Shown here: in pieces, positions 8,449 through 16,292 of the stretch | Numbering within the stretch: position 1 is the stretch's first letter | How the letters are laid out: each line of letters opens with the position of its first letter | NCBI RefSeq assembly: GCF_035515035.1 | Contig: NZ_DATJCA010000111.1 | Location: forward strand, 1 to 37,233 | Source: Gelidibacter sp035515035 | Lineage (GTDB): Bacteria; Bacteroidota; Bacteroidia; Flavobacteriales; Flavobacteriaceae | Direction of reading: 5' to 3' | DNA: 37,233 nt | Position numbers and translations under genes: made by a program | Notes under the pieces: generated by a model | Told to the model about the DNA's origin: nothing | What the model saw: only the letters and a program-made list of their open reading frames with translations | The model's database searches: none

Positions 8449-9687
8449 CTAACTTTTTAAGGCTACCAACTCTGCAATCTTACAAATGACTTTAGTAGCT
8501 TTGATCATGCTCTCCACTGGAACATATTCGTACCGTCCATGGAAATTATGGCCTCCTGCAAATATATTAGGGCATGGTAAGCCCATGAAACTTAATTGAG
8601 AACCATCCGTGCCGCCTCTTATAGGTTTGATTATTGGCTTAATATTAAGCGCGATCATGGCTTCTTCTGCAATATCAACAATGTGCATGACCGGTTCAAT
8701 TTTCTCTTTCATATTGAAATATTGATCCTTGATATCAATCGTTACAACTTCTCTTTCATATTGTGTATTCAAGTCGAAGGTTACTTGAAGCATCGCTTTC
8801 TTTCGAGCATCAAAGTGGGCCATATTATGATCTCTGATAATATAATTTAAAACCGTTTCCTCAACAGTGCCCTGAATGCTTGACAAATGGAAAAATCCTT
8901 GGTAATTCTCCGTGTGTTCTGGAGTTTCCAGCATAGGTAATGAATTGATAAATTCGGTAGCAATGTACATGGAGTTGATCATCTTTCCTTTGGCGTACCC
9001 AGGATGTACAATTTTCCCCTTCACTTTTACGGTGGCGCCTGCAGCATTGAAATTCTCATATTCCAACTCGCCAATTTGGCTGCCGTCCATAGTGTAGGCC
9101 CATTCAGCACCAAACTTCTCAACATCGAATTTATGCGCCCCACGGCCAATTTCTTCATCAGGTGTAAAACCGACACGAATTTCGCCGTGCTTGATTTCAG
9201 GATGCTGAATCAGGTACTCCATCGCGGAGACAATTTCAGTAATTCCTGCCTTATCATCCGCTCCCAATAATGTCGTGCCGTCCGTTGTGATAAGGGTTTG
9301 TCCTTTATATTGCAACAAGTCATCAAATAGGTCAGGGGACAGGATAATATCTTCTTCTTCATTTAAAACAATGTCCTTACCATTATAATTTTCAATAATT
9401 TGAGGTTTGACATTTGCCCCCGTGAAATCTGGAGAGGTATCAAAATGGGATATAAACCCAATCACCGGAACCTCATGATCAACATTACTGGGTAAAGTTG
9501 CCATGATATAAGCGTTGTGGTCAATGGATACGTCCTTCATGCCAATGGCGGTGAGTTCCTTGACCAGTAAATGTGCCAAATCCCATTGTTTTTCAGTACT
9601 TGGTGTAGTGTCTGAATTGGGGTCGGACTCTGTGTCAATGGTGACGTAGCTTATAAATCTATCAATGATGTGTTGTTTGTCAATCAT
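8449..9687 (-). CDS. pepT: Peptidase T (tripeptide aminopeptidase)
   Basis: This M20B metallopeptidase removes N-terminal residues from tripeptides in the cytoplasm. The zinc-site motifs are present: HFDTSPD, GADDKAG, PDEEIGRG and the late GGTDGSQLSFMGLP and GGHNFHGRYE. The frame extends to 9723, but the start is placed at ATG 9687 (MIDKQHIIDRFISYV), because known PepT proteins begin there and the 12 upstream residues look spurious. The resulting 412 residues match the family. It stands alone on the minus strand, divergent from pyrD. Confidence 0.93.
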   Translation of the reverse strand: MIDKQHIIDRFISYVTIDTESDPNSDTTPSTEKQWDLAHLLVKELTAIGMKDVSIDHNAYIMATLPSNVDHEVPVIGFISHFDTSPDFTGANVKPQIIENYNGKDIVLNEEEDIILSPDLFDDLLQYKGQTLITTDGTTLLGADDKAGITEIVSAMEYLIQHPEIKHGEIRVGFTPDEEIGRGAHKFDVEKFGAEWAYTMDGSQIGELEYENFNAAGATVKVKGKIVHPGYAKGKMINSMYIATEFINSLPMLETPEHTENYQGFFHLSSIQGTVEETVLNYIIRDHNMAHFDARKKAMLQVTFDLNTQYEREVVTIDIKDQYFNMKEKIEPVMHIVDIAEEAMIALNIKPIIKPIRGGTDGSQLSFMGLPCPNIFAGGHNFHGRYEYVPVESMIKATKVICKIAELVALKS

Positions 9688-9759
9688 AACTTTTTCTTTA
9701 TGCAAAATAAGGCATATTACCACTAAGAACCATGCCCTAAATTATAATTTTTAATAGAT

Positions 9760-10016
9760 TTTCTTGATTGGGATTACAAGTCTCGGAAATTCTCTTAGTA
9801 AGCTTGGAGAACATATCTTGTTGGATAACTATCCGGATCTTGCTGAAAAATCTATCACTTGGACAGATGCCAACGGCGCAACCCAAACAGCAAACAACCG
9901 TAGTAAATGGTGTTTTGATGGGTCAAGAAGTGCACACCAATCTGTTGTTGACGGGCGATTCTTATTTGCAAGACTTAGCTTTGCACTTAAATAATAGTAA
10001 ATTATTAAATGCATAT
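9760..10016 (+). pseudogene. Possible gene remnant upstream of pyrD
   Basis: Two protein-like stretches lie in different plus-strand frames: one reads IGITSLGNSLSKLGEHILLD onward to about 9890, and the other reads VVNGVLMGQEVHTNLLLTGD to about 9990. A complete terminator follows at 10017-10050, although no intact plus-strand gene precedes it. A decayed and frameshifted 3' end of a lost gene is a reasonable reading. I do not recognise the family, and chance open frames cannot be excluded. Confidence 0.3.
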
Positions 10017-10050
10017 AAAAACTACCCTATCTTTGGGTAGTTTTTTATTT
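10017..10050 (+). terminator. Strong terminator just upstream of pyrD
   Basis: AAAAACTACCC pairs with GGGTAGTTTTT around the loop TATCTTT and runs into TTTTTTATTT. It ends only 10 bp before the pyrD start codon. The loop also contains TATCTTTG, a match to the -7 consensus, so the same DNA could hold the pyrD promoter. Confidence 0.8.
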
Positions 10051-10059
10051 AACACATCT

Positions 10060-11109
10060 ATGTACAAATTATTATTACGTCCAATTCTCTTTCTATTCGA
10101 CCCTGAAACGGTCCATAATTTTACTTTTAAACTTATAAGATTCGCACATAATTTGGGTTTTGGAGCAGTTTTCAGAAACACCTATCAAGCGAATAACAAA
10201 TTGCTTGAACGACAACTTTTCGGATTAACAATTCCCAATCCAGTAGGTTTGGCCGCTGGTTTTGATAAAAATGCCATGCTTTACAAGGAACTTTCTAATA
10301 TGGGTTTTGGTTTTATTGAGATTGGAACGGTCACCCCAAAAGCACAGGATGGAAACGAAAAACCACGTTTGTTTAGGTTAAAGGAAGATTTGGCCATTAT
10401 CAACCGCATGGGTTTTAATAATGCCGGTGTGGAAGCAGCGGTAGAGCAATTGAGAGAAAATCCGTCGGTAGGAGAGAAGGGGAGGGTTATAATTGGTGGC
10501 AATATTGGGAAGAACAAAATCACCCCAAACGAAGAGGCGGTAAACGATTATATCATTTGCTTTGAAGCGCTTTTTGATTATGTCGATTATTTTGTGGTTA
10601 ACGTCAGTTCTCCAAACACCCCCAATTTGCGTGCGTTACAAGAAAAGAAACCATTGACCGATTTATTGCAAACCCTTCAAGACAAAAATAATTCGAAGGG
10701 AAAACGAAAACCAATCCTCCTTAAAATCGCACCAGATTTGACCAATGAGCAACTTTTGGACATCATAGACATTGTTTCCATCACTAAGATTGATGGCGTT
10801 ATCGCTACCAATACGACCATTTCCAGAGAAGGACTTAAAAGTGAGAACAAAACTGAAATGGGAGGTTTGAGTGGACAACCCTTAACAAAGCGGTCAACTG
10901 AGGTCATCAGGTTCTTGGCAGAAAAAAGTAATAAGGCATTTCCAATTATTGGTGTAGGAGGGATCCATTCCGCTGAAGATGCTTTGGAGAAATTGGATGC
11001 TGGCGCCGATTTGATACAGCTCTATACCGGTTTTATTTATGAAGGACCTCAATTGATAAAAGATATTAATAAAGCAATTTTGAAAAGGAATAAGAAAGAA
11101 AAGCTCTGA
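10060..11109 (+). CDS. pyrD: Dihydroorotate dehydrogenase (quinone), class 2
   Basis: It oxidises dihydroorotate to orotate in pyrimidine synthesis, passing electrons to membrane quinone. The start is placed at ATG 10060 (MYKLLLRPILFLFDPETVHN); the upstream in-frame extension would read through the terminator. The class 2 hallmarks are the N-terminal amphipathic quinone-site helices, PVGLAAGFDKNA, IGTVTPKAQDGN, the catalytic NVSSPNTPNLR (Ser183/184), and the late phosphate-binding GVGGIHSAEDALEKLDAGAD and LYTGFIYEGP. At 349 residues it has the usual length. Confidence 0.95.
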   Translation: MYKLLLRPILFLFDPETVHNFTFKLIRFAHNLGFGAVFRNTYQANNKLLERQLFGLTIPNPVGLAAGFDKNAMLYKELSNMGFGFIEIGTVTPKAQDGNEKPRLFRLKEDLAIINRMGFNNAGVEAAVEQLRENPSVGEKGRVIIGGNIGKNKITPNEEAVNDYIICFEALFDYVDYFVVNVSSPNTPNLRALQEKKPLTDLLQTLQDKNNSKGKRKPILLKIAPDLTNEQLLDIIDIVSITKIDGVIATNTTISREGLKSENKTEMGGLSGQPLTKRSTEVIRFLAEKSNKAFPIIGVGGIHSAEDALEKLDAGADLIQLYTGFIYEGPQLIKDINKAILKRNKKEKL

Positions 11110-11222
11110 GATCTTTAATAAATTGTAACAACTCTAAAATAATTTTCAACAGATCTCCCGTATGCCATCCATGTGAGTTTTAAATCTTACGCCTCATAGC
11201 GCAGCGGTCTTACATCTTTTTT

Positions 11223-11837
11223 ATGATAGAAACTCTCCTTTCTTTTTCAGTGGCTACCCTTGCCTTGGCCCTTGCTCCTGGACCAGACAATATCTATGTA
11301 TTGACCCAGTCTTTGGTTAATGGGACCAAAAGCGGGATTGCCACAACCGCCGGTCTTATAAGTGGTTGTATTGTGCATACAACACTATTGGCGTTTGGTA
11401 TTTCAGCAATTATAACAACTTCAGATGAACTTTTTTATGGGATAAAAGTTTTGGGAGCTTGCTATTTACTTTACTTGGCTTATAAAGTTTATAAGAGTGA
11501 TGATCACATCTCGTGGTCAGAAGATGCGCCAAAGAAATCCTACCTGCAGCTTTTTAAAACGGGAGTGATCATGAATTTGGTAAATCCGAAAGTCATGATT
11601 TTCTTTTTGGCGTTTTTCCCTGGTTTCCTTTGGGATAAAGAAGGCAATACGGTGGTTCAATTCTATATTTTGGGAATTACATTTATGGTTGTATCCTTCA
11701 TCATCTTTAGTGTTATTGCATTATTGGCTGGGCGTATTTCTAAATTCATAATAGAAAGAAAAGGTGTGGGCACTTTTTTAAAATGGCTGCAAATTGTTGT
11801 TTTTGTAGGTATCGCACTTTATATAATTGCGGCCTAA
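11223..11837 (+). CDS. LysE/RhtB-family exporter
   Basis: The 204-residue inner-membrane protein has about six hydrophobic helices and the family signature LALAPGPDNIYVLTQSLVNGTKSGIA near the N-terminus. A second conserved block, GVIMNLVNPKVMIFFLAFFPGF, follows. LysE/RhtB proteins export amino acids or derivatives such as homoserine lactone. The substrate cannot be predicted. It lies 113 bp after pyrD without a visible terminator between them, so read-through is possible. Confidence 0.9.
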   Translation: MIETLLSFSVATLALALAPGPDNIYVLTQSLVNGTKSGIATTAGLISGCIVHTTLLAFGISAIITTSDELFYGIKVLGACYLLYLAYKVYKSDDHISWSEDAPKKSYLQLFKTGVIMNLVNPKVMIFFLAFFPGFLWDKEGNTVVQFYILGITFMVVSFIIFSVIALLAGRISKFIIERKGVGTFLKWLQIVVFVGIALYIIAA

Positions 11838-11972
11838 ACAGATTGTTTATTGAGGATTTAACTTTAAAAAACAAAATTCAATGATTTGATTTCATGATGA
11901 TTTGCTCCTTTTTGACGATGTAAATTACCGTAATAGATGTAATTTAGCACGAAACCAAAATTATATTTTATT

Positions 11973-12686
11973 ATGAGAAAAACGACATTTTTTGCTGGAC
12001 TAGTTTTTTTACTCTTCTCTTGCAACTCTGGAAACAAACAATCTTCAGAAGGTACATCTGACGATGCCACCAAAAAGGTAAGTAACAAGGACAGCGGTAA
12101 ATCTTACGACTGCCTAAAGGATTTTAAGGACGATTACGGAGCATTGCTCACAAAAGAAGAAATGGCCTCTGTTTATCCCTTAGGTGATAAAGCAAAAGTG
12201 GAATTGCGTTCAGGTAGCTATGGTCAACATATTTATACTTGGGAAAGCGATCGCCCGTCTTTTACTATGGAAGTGAGCAATATGAAAATGGATGTTCCTG
12301 ATCAAAATACTATGGGAATAAAGAATCTGTCTTTTTACTCGGATAAGACCGATTTGAAGTCGGCCATTGGCACCTTCGACATGGGCTATAAGCAATTATC
12401 TGATGCCGAATTAGCTCAAATGCAGAAGAATCTCGAAAAAGCGGATGCGGAAGTTAAAGAGACTGGTACAGATTTAATGAAAGTGAGAGCTAAATCAAGT
12501 TGGGACGCTGTTGAAGGTTTGGGCTCGAGCTCTTGGTATAAATGGAGTGACCAATGGGGCGGCGAGTTGGTTGTTCTTGCCGGAAGGGCTAATTTCACGA
12601 TCCTTACTAAAATCAGTAATGATCCAGATGAGAATAGGGAATTGGCAAAAAAACTAGCTGAAAAGGTAATTGCAAAATGTAAGTAG
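11973..12686 (+). CDS. Lipoprotein of unknown function
   Basis: The 237-residue protein has a lipoprotein signal (MRKTTFFAGLVFLLFSC, lipidated Cys17) and a Ser/Asp/Lys-rich linker. A folded region starts at YDCLKDFKDDYGALLTKEEM and ends with an EKVIAKCK tail; Cys residues near both ends could pair. Two Trp-rich segments (IYTWESDRPSF and SSSWYKWSDQWGGELVVLAGR) stand out. I do not recognise the family. It probably faces the periplasm or the outer membrane. A stem-loop follows the gene. Confidence 0.75.
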   Translation: MRKTTFFAGLVFLLFSCNSGNKQSSEGTSDDATKKVSNKDSGKSYDCLKDFKDDYGALLTKEEMASVYPLGDKAKVELRSGSYGQHIYTWESDRPSFTMEVSNMKMDVPDQNTMGIKNLSFYSDKTDLKSAIGTFDMGYKQLSDAELAQMQKNLEKADAEVKETGTDLMKVRAKSSWDAVEGLGSSSWYKWSDQWGGELVVLAGRANFTILTKISNDPDENRELAKKLAEKVIAKCK

Positions 12687-12691
12687 TTATA

Positions 12692-12731
12692 AAAGTGGAC
12701 TTTTAGGATGTTTTTCTTAAAAGTCCGCTTT
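12692..12731 (+). terminator. Stem-loop after the 11973 lipoprotein gene
   Basis: A 14-bp stem (AAAGTGGACTTTTA pairing with TAAAAGTCCGCTTT, one G-U pair) begins 5 bp after the stop codon. The following ATTATAAAA is only weakly T-rich, so it may act as a terminator or as an mRNA 3' end stabiliser. Confidence 0.55.
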
Positions 12732-12801
12732 ATTATAAAAATATTCAAGTTACGTCCTTCCACTCTCCAAATAAAACTCATGTTTATTATTTAAATGAAT
12801 G

Positions 12802-12832
12802 ATTCCTGCATACGTAGGAATTCATATCTTTG
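12802..12832 (+). promoter_or_regulatory. HMG-CoA lyase promoter region with inverted repeat
   Basis: ATTCCT and AGGAAT flank an 8-bp spacer at 12802-12821, and TATCTTTG (-7 consensus) sits at 12825-12832, only 5 bp before the start codon. The repeat would overlap the -33 to -7 spacer, a repressor-like position. It could also be a single copy of a small dispersed palindrome. Confidence 0.45.
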
Positions 12833-12837
12833 ACCCC

Positions 12838-13698
12838 ATGCAACAGGTTAAAATTATCGAATGTCCACGCGATGCCATGCAAGGCATCAAGGATTTTATT
12901 CCTACTGAAAAAAAGGTGCAGTATATTCAGTCGTTATTGCGCGTTGGGTTTGATACAATAGACTTTGGAAGTTTCGTGTCTCCTAAAGCCATTCCGCAAA
13001 TGGTGGATACAGCTGAGGTACTTTCCAAACTAGACCTTTCCACAACCAAAAGTAAACTTTTAGCAATAATCGCCAATACACGCGGCGCGGAAGATGCCTC
13101 AAAACATCCTGAAATTAATTATCTGGGCTATCCGTTTTCAATTTCAGAAAATTTCCAAATGCGAAATACCCATAAAACCATCGCGGAATCGGTCGTTACT
13201 TTGGAAGAGATTCTGGAAATTGCCGATAAGACAGCAAAAGAGGTGGTGGTCTATATCTCCATGGGTTTCGGAAATCCTTATGGCGATCCTTGGAATGTGG
13301 ATATTGTAGGCGAATGGACTGAGCGTTTGGCAAATATGGGGGTTAAGATTCTATCGTTAAGTGATACGGTGGGAACTTCCAATCCAGAGAATATAAATTA
13401 TCTGTTTTCTAACTTGATTCCAAAATACCCACATATCGAATTTGGTGCCCATCTTCATACCACACCAACCTCGTGGCATGAAAAAGTGGATGCGGCCTAT
13501 AAAGCGGGCTGTCTCCGTTTTGATGGAGCGATTCAAGGTTTTGGCGGTTGCCCAATGGCAAAAGATGAATTGACCGGAAATATGCCCACCGAAAAACTAC
13601 TCTCTTATTTTACTTCAAAACAGCGCAATACACTGAATGCCTTGAGTTTTGAGAGCGCTTATAATGAAGCCACCAAAATATTTAAAATATACCATTAA
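12838..13698 (+). CDS. Hydroxymethylglutaryl-CoA lyase
   Basis: It cleaves HMG-CoA to acetoacetate and acetyl-CoA, the last step of leucine breakdown. The start is placed at ATG 12838 (MQQVKIIECPRDAMQGIKDFIP); the extra 13 codons upstream run through the promoter-like repeat. The HMGL-like TIM barrel shows the ECPRDAMQ strand with the metal-binding Asp, GAHLHTTP with two metal-ligand His residues, and GFGGCPMAKDELTGNMPTE, the mobile loop with the catalytic Cys. At 286 residues it is a normal length. A DRE-TIM aldolase with another acyl-CoA substrate is less likely given the GGCP loop. Confidence 0.9.
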   Translation: MQQVKIIECPRDAMQGIKDFIPTEKKVQYIQSLLRVGFDTIDFGSFVSPKAIPQMVDTAEVLSKLDLSTTKSKLLAIIANTRGAEDASKHPEINYLGYPFSISENFQMRNTHKTIAESVVTLEEILEIADKTAKEVVVYISMGFGNPYGDPWNVDIVGEWTERLANMGVKILSLSDTVGTSNPENINYLFSNLIPKYPHIEFGAHLHTTPTSWHEKVDAAYKAGCLRFDGAIQGFGGCPMAKDELTGNMPTEKLLSYFTSKQRNTLNALSFESAYNEATKIFKIYH

Positions 13699-13767
13699 AA
13701 TTAACTTGTATTTGGCTTCTCACTATCAATGATTTATAATTATTATTTAAAATTAGTCTAAATAAAT

Positions 13768-13798
13768 TTTGTGATTATCTGTTGCTGTTTTACTTTTG
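13768..13798 (+). promoter_or_regulatory. Promoter for the porin gene
   Basis: TTTG at 13768-13771 and TACTTTTG at 13791-13798 are separated by 19 bp. This is a good match to the Bacteroidota promoter and gives a leader of about 50 bases. Confidence 0.7.
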
Positions 13799-13853
13799 TC
13801 GAATATTATCAATTTATATCGATTCTAAATAATAGCAAACCTAATTTCCCAAA

Positions 13854-15026
13854 ATGAAAAAAATTTCAATGGTAGTCGCTCTGTTAATTACAGCAATTAC
13901 TTATTCTCAAACTCAAGATTCATTAAACAGAAGCCAGCAACAGGAAAACTCAGCACAACGTATCCTCTCAGGCAACATTAGCTCAGGCGTTACCGTAGGA
14001 GGTTACGGTGAGATTACATATAATCAACCAGAAGGCGACAATGGAAAACTGGATGTAAAACGTTTGGTGTTATTGTTTGGATATAAATTTAGCGATAAAG
14101 TGCAATTTGTGACAGAGGTAGAATTTGAACACGTCAATGAAGTATATATAGAACAAGCTTTTTTACAGTACAGTTTAACGGATAATCTAAATTTGAGAGG
14201 TGGATTAATGATTGTTCCGATGGGTATCATCAACGAATATCATGAACCTACAACATTTAACGGTGTAGAAAGGCCAAGTATGGATAAGAGTATTGTACCA
14301 ACCACTTGGAGAGAAATAGGTGTAGGAGTGGCAGGGAAATTTGATGATGCGTCTTTACGCTATCAGGCGTATATATTTAATGGTTTTGCTTCAGTCAATG
14401 GCACTAAATTTTTAGGAGGTAAAGATGGCTTGAGAAATGGCAGACAAAAAGGAATTGAATCTACTGTGGACTCACCTAATTTTTCGGCAAAATTAGACTA
14501 TTACGGATTGCCAGGATTACGACTTGGGCTGTCAGGCTATGTTGGTCGGTCTCAAGCTGAGGATGATGTTGAAGAGTTAGATGGCTCTAGTGTGGGGATT
14601 TCTATGGTAGGTCTTGATGCACGTTATAGCTACAAACGTTTTGCGGCTCGTGGACAATTTGTTTATTCATCATTAACAGATACGGAAGCCTATAACGCAT
14701 TGTACTATGATTTGGTAGCCCATCCAACCCAAGGTTTAGGAAGTGCGATGCAAGGTTATTATTTAGAGGCGGCCTATAATTTATTACCGCTCACCAAAAA
14801 ACAGCAACTTTATGCTTTTGCCCGTTATGAAGACTATGATACCAATGCATCCGTTAGTGGTGATTTATTAGTAAATGATGCGTATAACAGAAGTGATTGG
14901 ACGGTAGGTTTGTCATATAAAATAGCTCCTGGAGCTATAATAAAAGCAGATTACCAATTTAAAGATGATGCCAGAACAACACATTTGGCCAACCAATTAA
15001 ACTTTGGGATTGGGGTGTGGTTCTAA
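13854..15026 (+). CDS. Outer-membrane porin-like beta-barrel
   Basis: The 390-residue precursor starts with a signal peptide (MKKISMVVALLITAITYSQ). The mature part alternates polar and hydrophobic strands (VTVGGYGEITYN, VKRLVLLFGYKFSDKVQFVTEVEFEHV, EQAFLQYSLTDNLNLRGGLMIVPMG) and ends in the aromatic FGIGVWF typical of outer-membrane barrels. It resembles the phosphate-selective (OprO/OprP-like) porin group found near redox or ion-transport genes, but the substrate is unknown. It is followed by an FMN-binding protein and a 4-TM protein on the same strand. Confidence 0.85.
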   Translation: MKKISMVVALLITAITYSQTQDSLNRSQQQENSAQRILSGNISSGVTVGGYGEITYNQPEGDNGKLDVKRLVLLFGYKFSDKVQFVTEVEFEHVNEVYIEQAFLQYSLTDNLNLRGGLMIVPMGIINEYHEPTTFNGVERPSMDKSIVPTTWREIGVGVAGKFDDASLRYQAYIFNGFASVNGTKFLGGKDGLRNGRQKGIESTVDSPNFSAKLDYYGLPGLRLGLSGYVGRSQAEDDVEELDGSSVGISMVGLDARYSYKRFAARGQFVYSSLTDTEAYNALYYDLVAHPTQGLGSAMQGYYLEAAYNLLPLTKKQQLYAFARYEDYDTNASVSGDLLVNDAYNRSDWTVGLSYKIAPGAIIKADYQFKDDARTTHLANQLNFGIGVWF

Positions 15027-15115
15027 AACCAGCGATTTAGTTTATGGTGCTAAAGGGTAGAAGGAAGTTTTGTTCTAGCTTTTGGCAGTTTAATAGGACA
15101 TGAAAAACATTTAGA

Positions 15116-15123
15116 TATCTTTG
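15116..15123 (+). promoter_or_regulatory. Candidate -7 element very close to the FMN-binding gene
   Basis: TATCTTTG matches TAnnTTTG but lies only 4 bp before the ATG at 15128. If used, the mRNA would be nearly leaderless. No -33 element at the right spacing is obvious. Confidence 0.35.
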
Positions 15124-15127
15124 TTAT

Positions 15128-15655
15128 ATGAATTTTAAATTTACCATCATCCTCTTTCTACTTACGGCATTTCAAAATATTGAGCTGCCTAAAAATATAC
15201 AGAAGAAAGTTGATAAGGAAATAGCTGAAACCTTTCAGGTAAGTTCTTTTAATTTTGAGACTTTTTCGGTCTCGCGTGAGGTTAAAAATTTGTTACCATC
15301 GAAATTTGAAGCTGATAATTTTTTTAAAATTCATGTCGGAAACAAATTAATAGGCTATGCTTATGTTGCAAAAGCGCCAAGTAAAACTGATGAATTTGAT
15401 TATTTGGTTTTATTCAACCCTGAACTTGTGGTTTTAAGTACAAAAATCTTGATTTATCGGGAAGATTATGGGGGCGAGATTGGAAGTAAGCGTTGGTTGA
15501 AACAATTCATGGGAAAAACTCAGAATGATGAGTTGCGCTACGGCGATAATGTGATGGCTATTTCTGGGGCAACTATTTCTGTTAAATCTATGACTGCCGC
15601 CATGGGTGACTTGTTGAAATCGCTTAAAATTCTTCATTCTAAAAATATCATTTAG
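15128..15655 (+). CDS. Exported FMN-binding domain protein
   Basis: The 175-residue protein has an N-terminal signal or anchor helix (MNFKFTIILFLLTAF). A C-terminal FMN-binding domain of the NqrC/RnfG type follows: LVLFNPELVVLSTKILIYREDYGGEIGSK, then MAISGATISVKSMTAAM. In this family the Thr of SGAT receives FMN covalently from the flavin transferase ApbE. Here the residue three before the Ser is Met where the usual acidic residue of the DxxSGAT motif is expected. It probably carries electrons on the outside of the inner membrane. The stop codon is followed one base later by the next gene's start, so the two are translationally linked. Confidence 0.82.
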   Translation: MNFKFTIILFLLTAFQNIELPKNIQKKVDKEIAETFQVSSFNFETFSVSREVKNLLPSKFEADNFFKIHVGNKLIGYAYVAKAPSKTDEFDYLVLFNPELVVLSTKILIYREDYGGEIGSKRWLKQFMGKTQNDELRYGDNVMAISGATISVKSMTAAMGDLLKSLKILHSKNII

Positions 15656-15656
15656 T

Positions 15657-16154
15657 ATGCAACTCAATGGCTTAATGTTTTCGTTTCCTAAAGAAATAAA
15701 ACTCTTAATTGCAGCTTTTATAATCATTTTAAGCGTTGGTTTTTATACGGGTTTACTTTTTGTTGGCAATACATCTGCAGCACAACCAAATGGTATTGAA
15801 GAACAATATTTGGGAAATGAAAATGATGAAAATGCTACCGTTATGAAGTTTAAAAAGAGCGAACAAGAAATGCTGACCTTGGTTCATAACCACATATTAT
15901 CCATGTCTATTATTTTTTTCCTGGTGGGCTTAATACTCAGTACTACTCAATTAAACAGAAAGCTCAAACTCTTTTTAATCATCGAGCCGTTTCTATCGGT
16001 CATATTGACTTTTGGAGGACTTTATTTACTTTGGAGTGGTCAGCTGTGGATGAAGTATATCGTAATGTTTTCTGGAATATTAATGGCGCTAACTTTTACA
16101 TGTGCAATAGCGATTATCTTAACCCAACTATTCTATTTTAAAAACAATAATTAA
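15657..16154 (+). CDS. Four-helix membrane protein with a conserved-looking HNH segment
   Basis: The 165-residue protein has four hydrophobic helices (about residues 13-36, 75-100, 105-128 and 132-160). An external acidic loop joins helices 1 and 2, and the segment EMLTLVHNHILSMSIIFFLVGL places two His and a Met at the membrane face of helix 2. Such residues could bind heme or metal, but no cofactor is proven. The start follows the FMN-binding gene's stop by one base. I do not recognise a named family; the context suggests a membrane partner for the flavoprotein. Confidence 0.75.
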   Translation: MQLNGLMFSFPKEIKLLIAAFIIILSVGFYTGLLFVGNTSAAQPNGIEEQYLGNENDENATVMKFKKSEQEMLTLVHNHILSMSIIFFLVGLILSTTQLNRKLKLFLIIEPFLSVILTFGGLYLLWSGQLWMKYIVMFSGILMALTFTCAIAIILTQLFYFKNNN

Positions 16155-16261
16155 TCCATTCAACACGTCTAATAAACCTTCCCAAGTATCAAGCTTAAGA
16201 TATAATGAGAAAAAATAATTATTTTAATAAAAACTTAAAACTACTTTCGCTATAAATACTG

Positions 16262-16291
16262 TATATTTGCACGCAATTAAACCGTAATTGC
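16262..16291 (+). promoter_or_regulatory. guaB promoter -7 element and leader inverted repeat
   Basis: TATATTTG at 16262-16269 fits the -7 consensus. A 7-bp inverted repeat, GCAATTA and TAATTGC (16273-16279 and 16285-16291), covers the expected start of transcription and ends one base before the ATG. It could be an operator or a translation-blocking hairpin. Confidence 0.5.
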
Positions 16292-16292
16292 A

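Noticed and set aside
12799..12837. Upstream start for HMG-CoA lyase
   Set aside because: The 13 added codons cover the promoter-like inverted repeat and do not match the family start.
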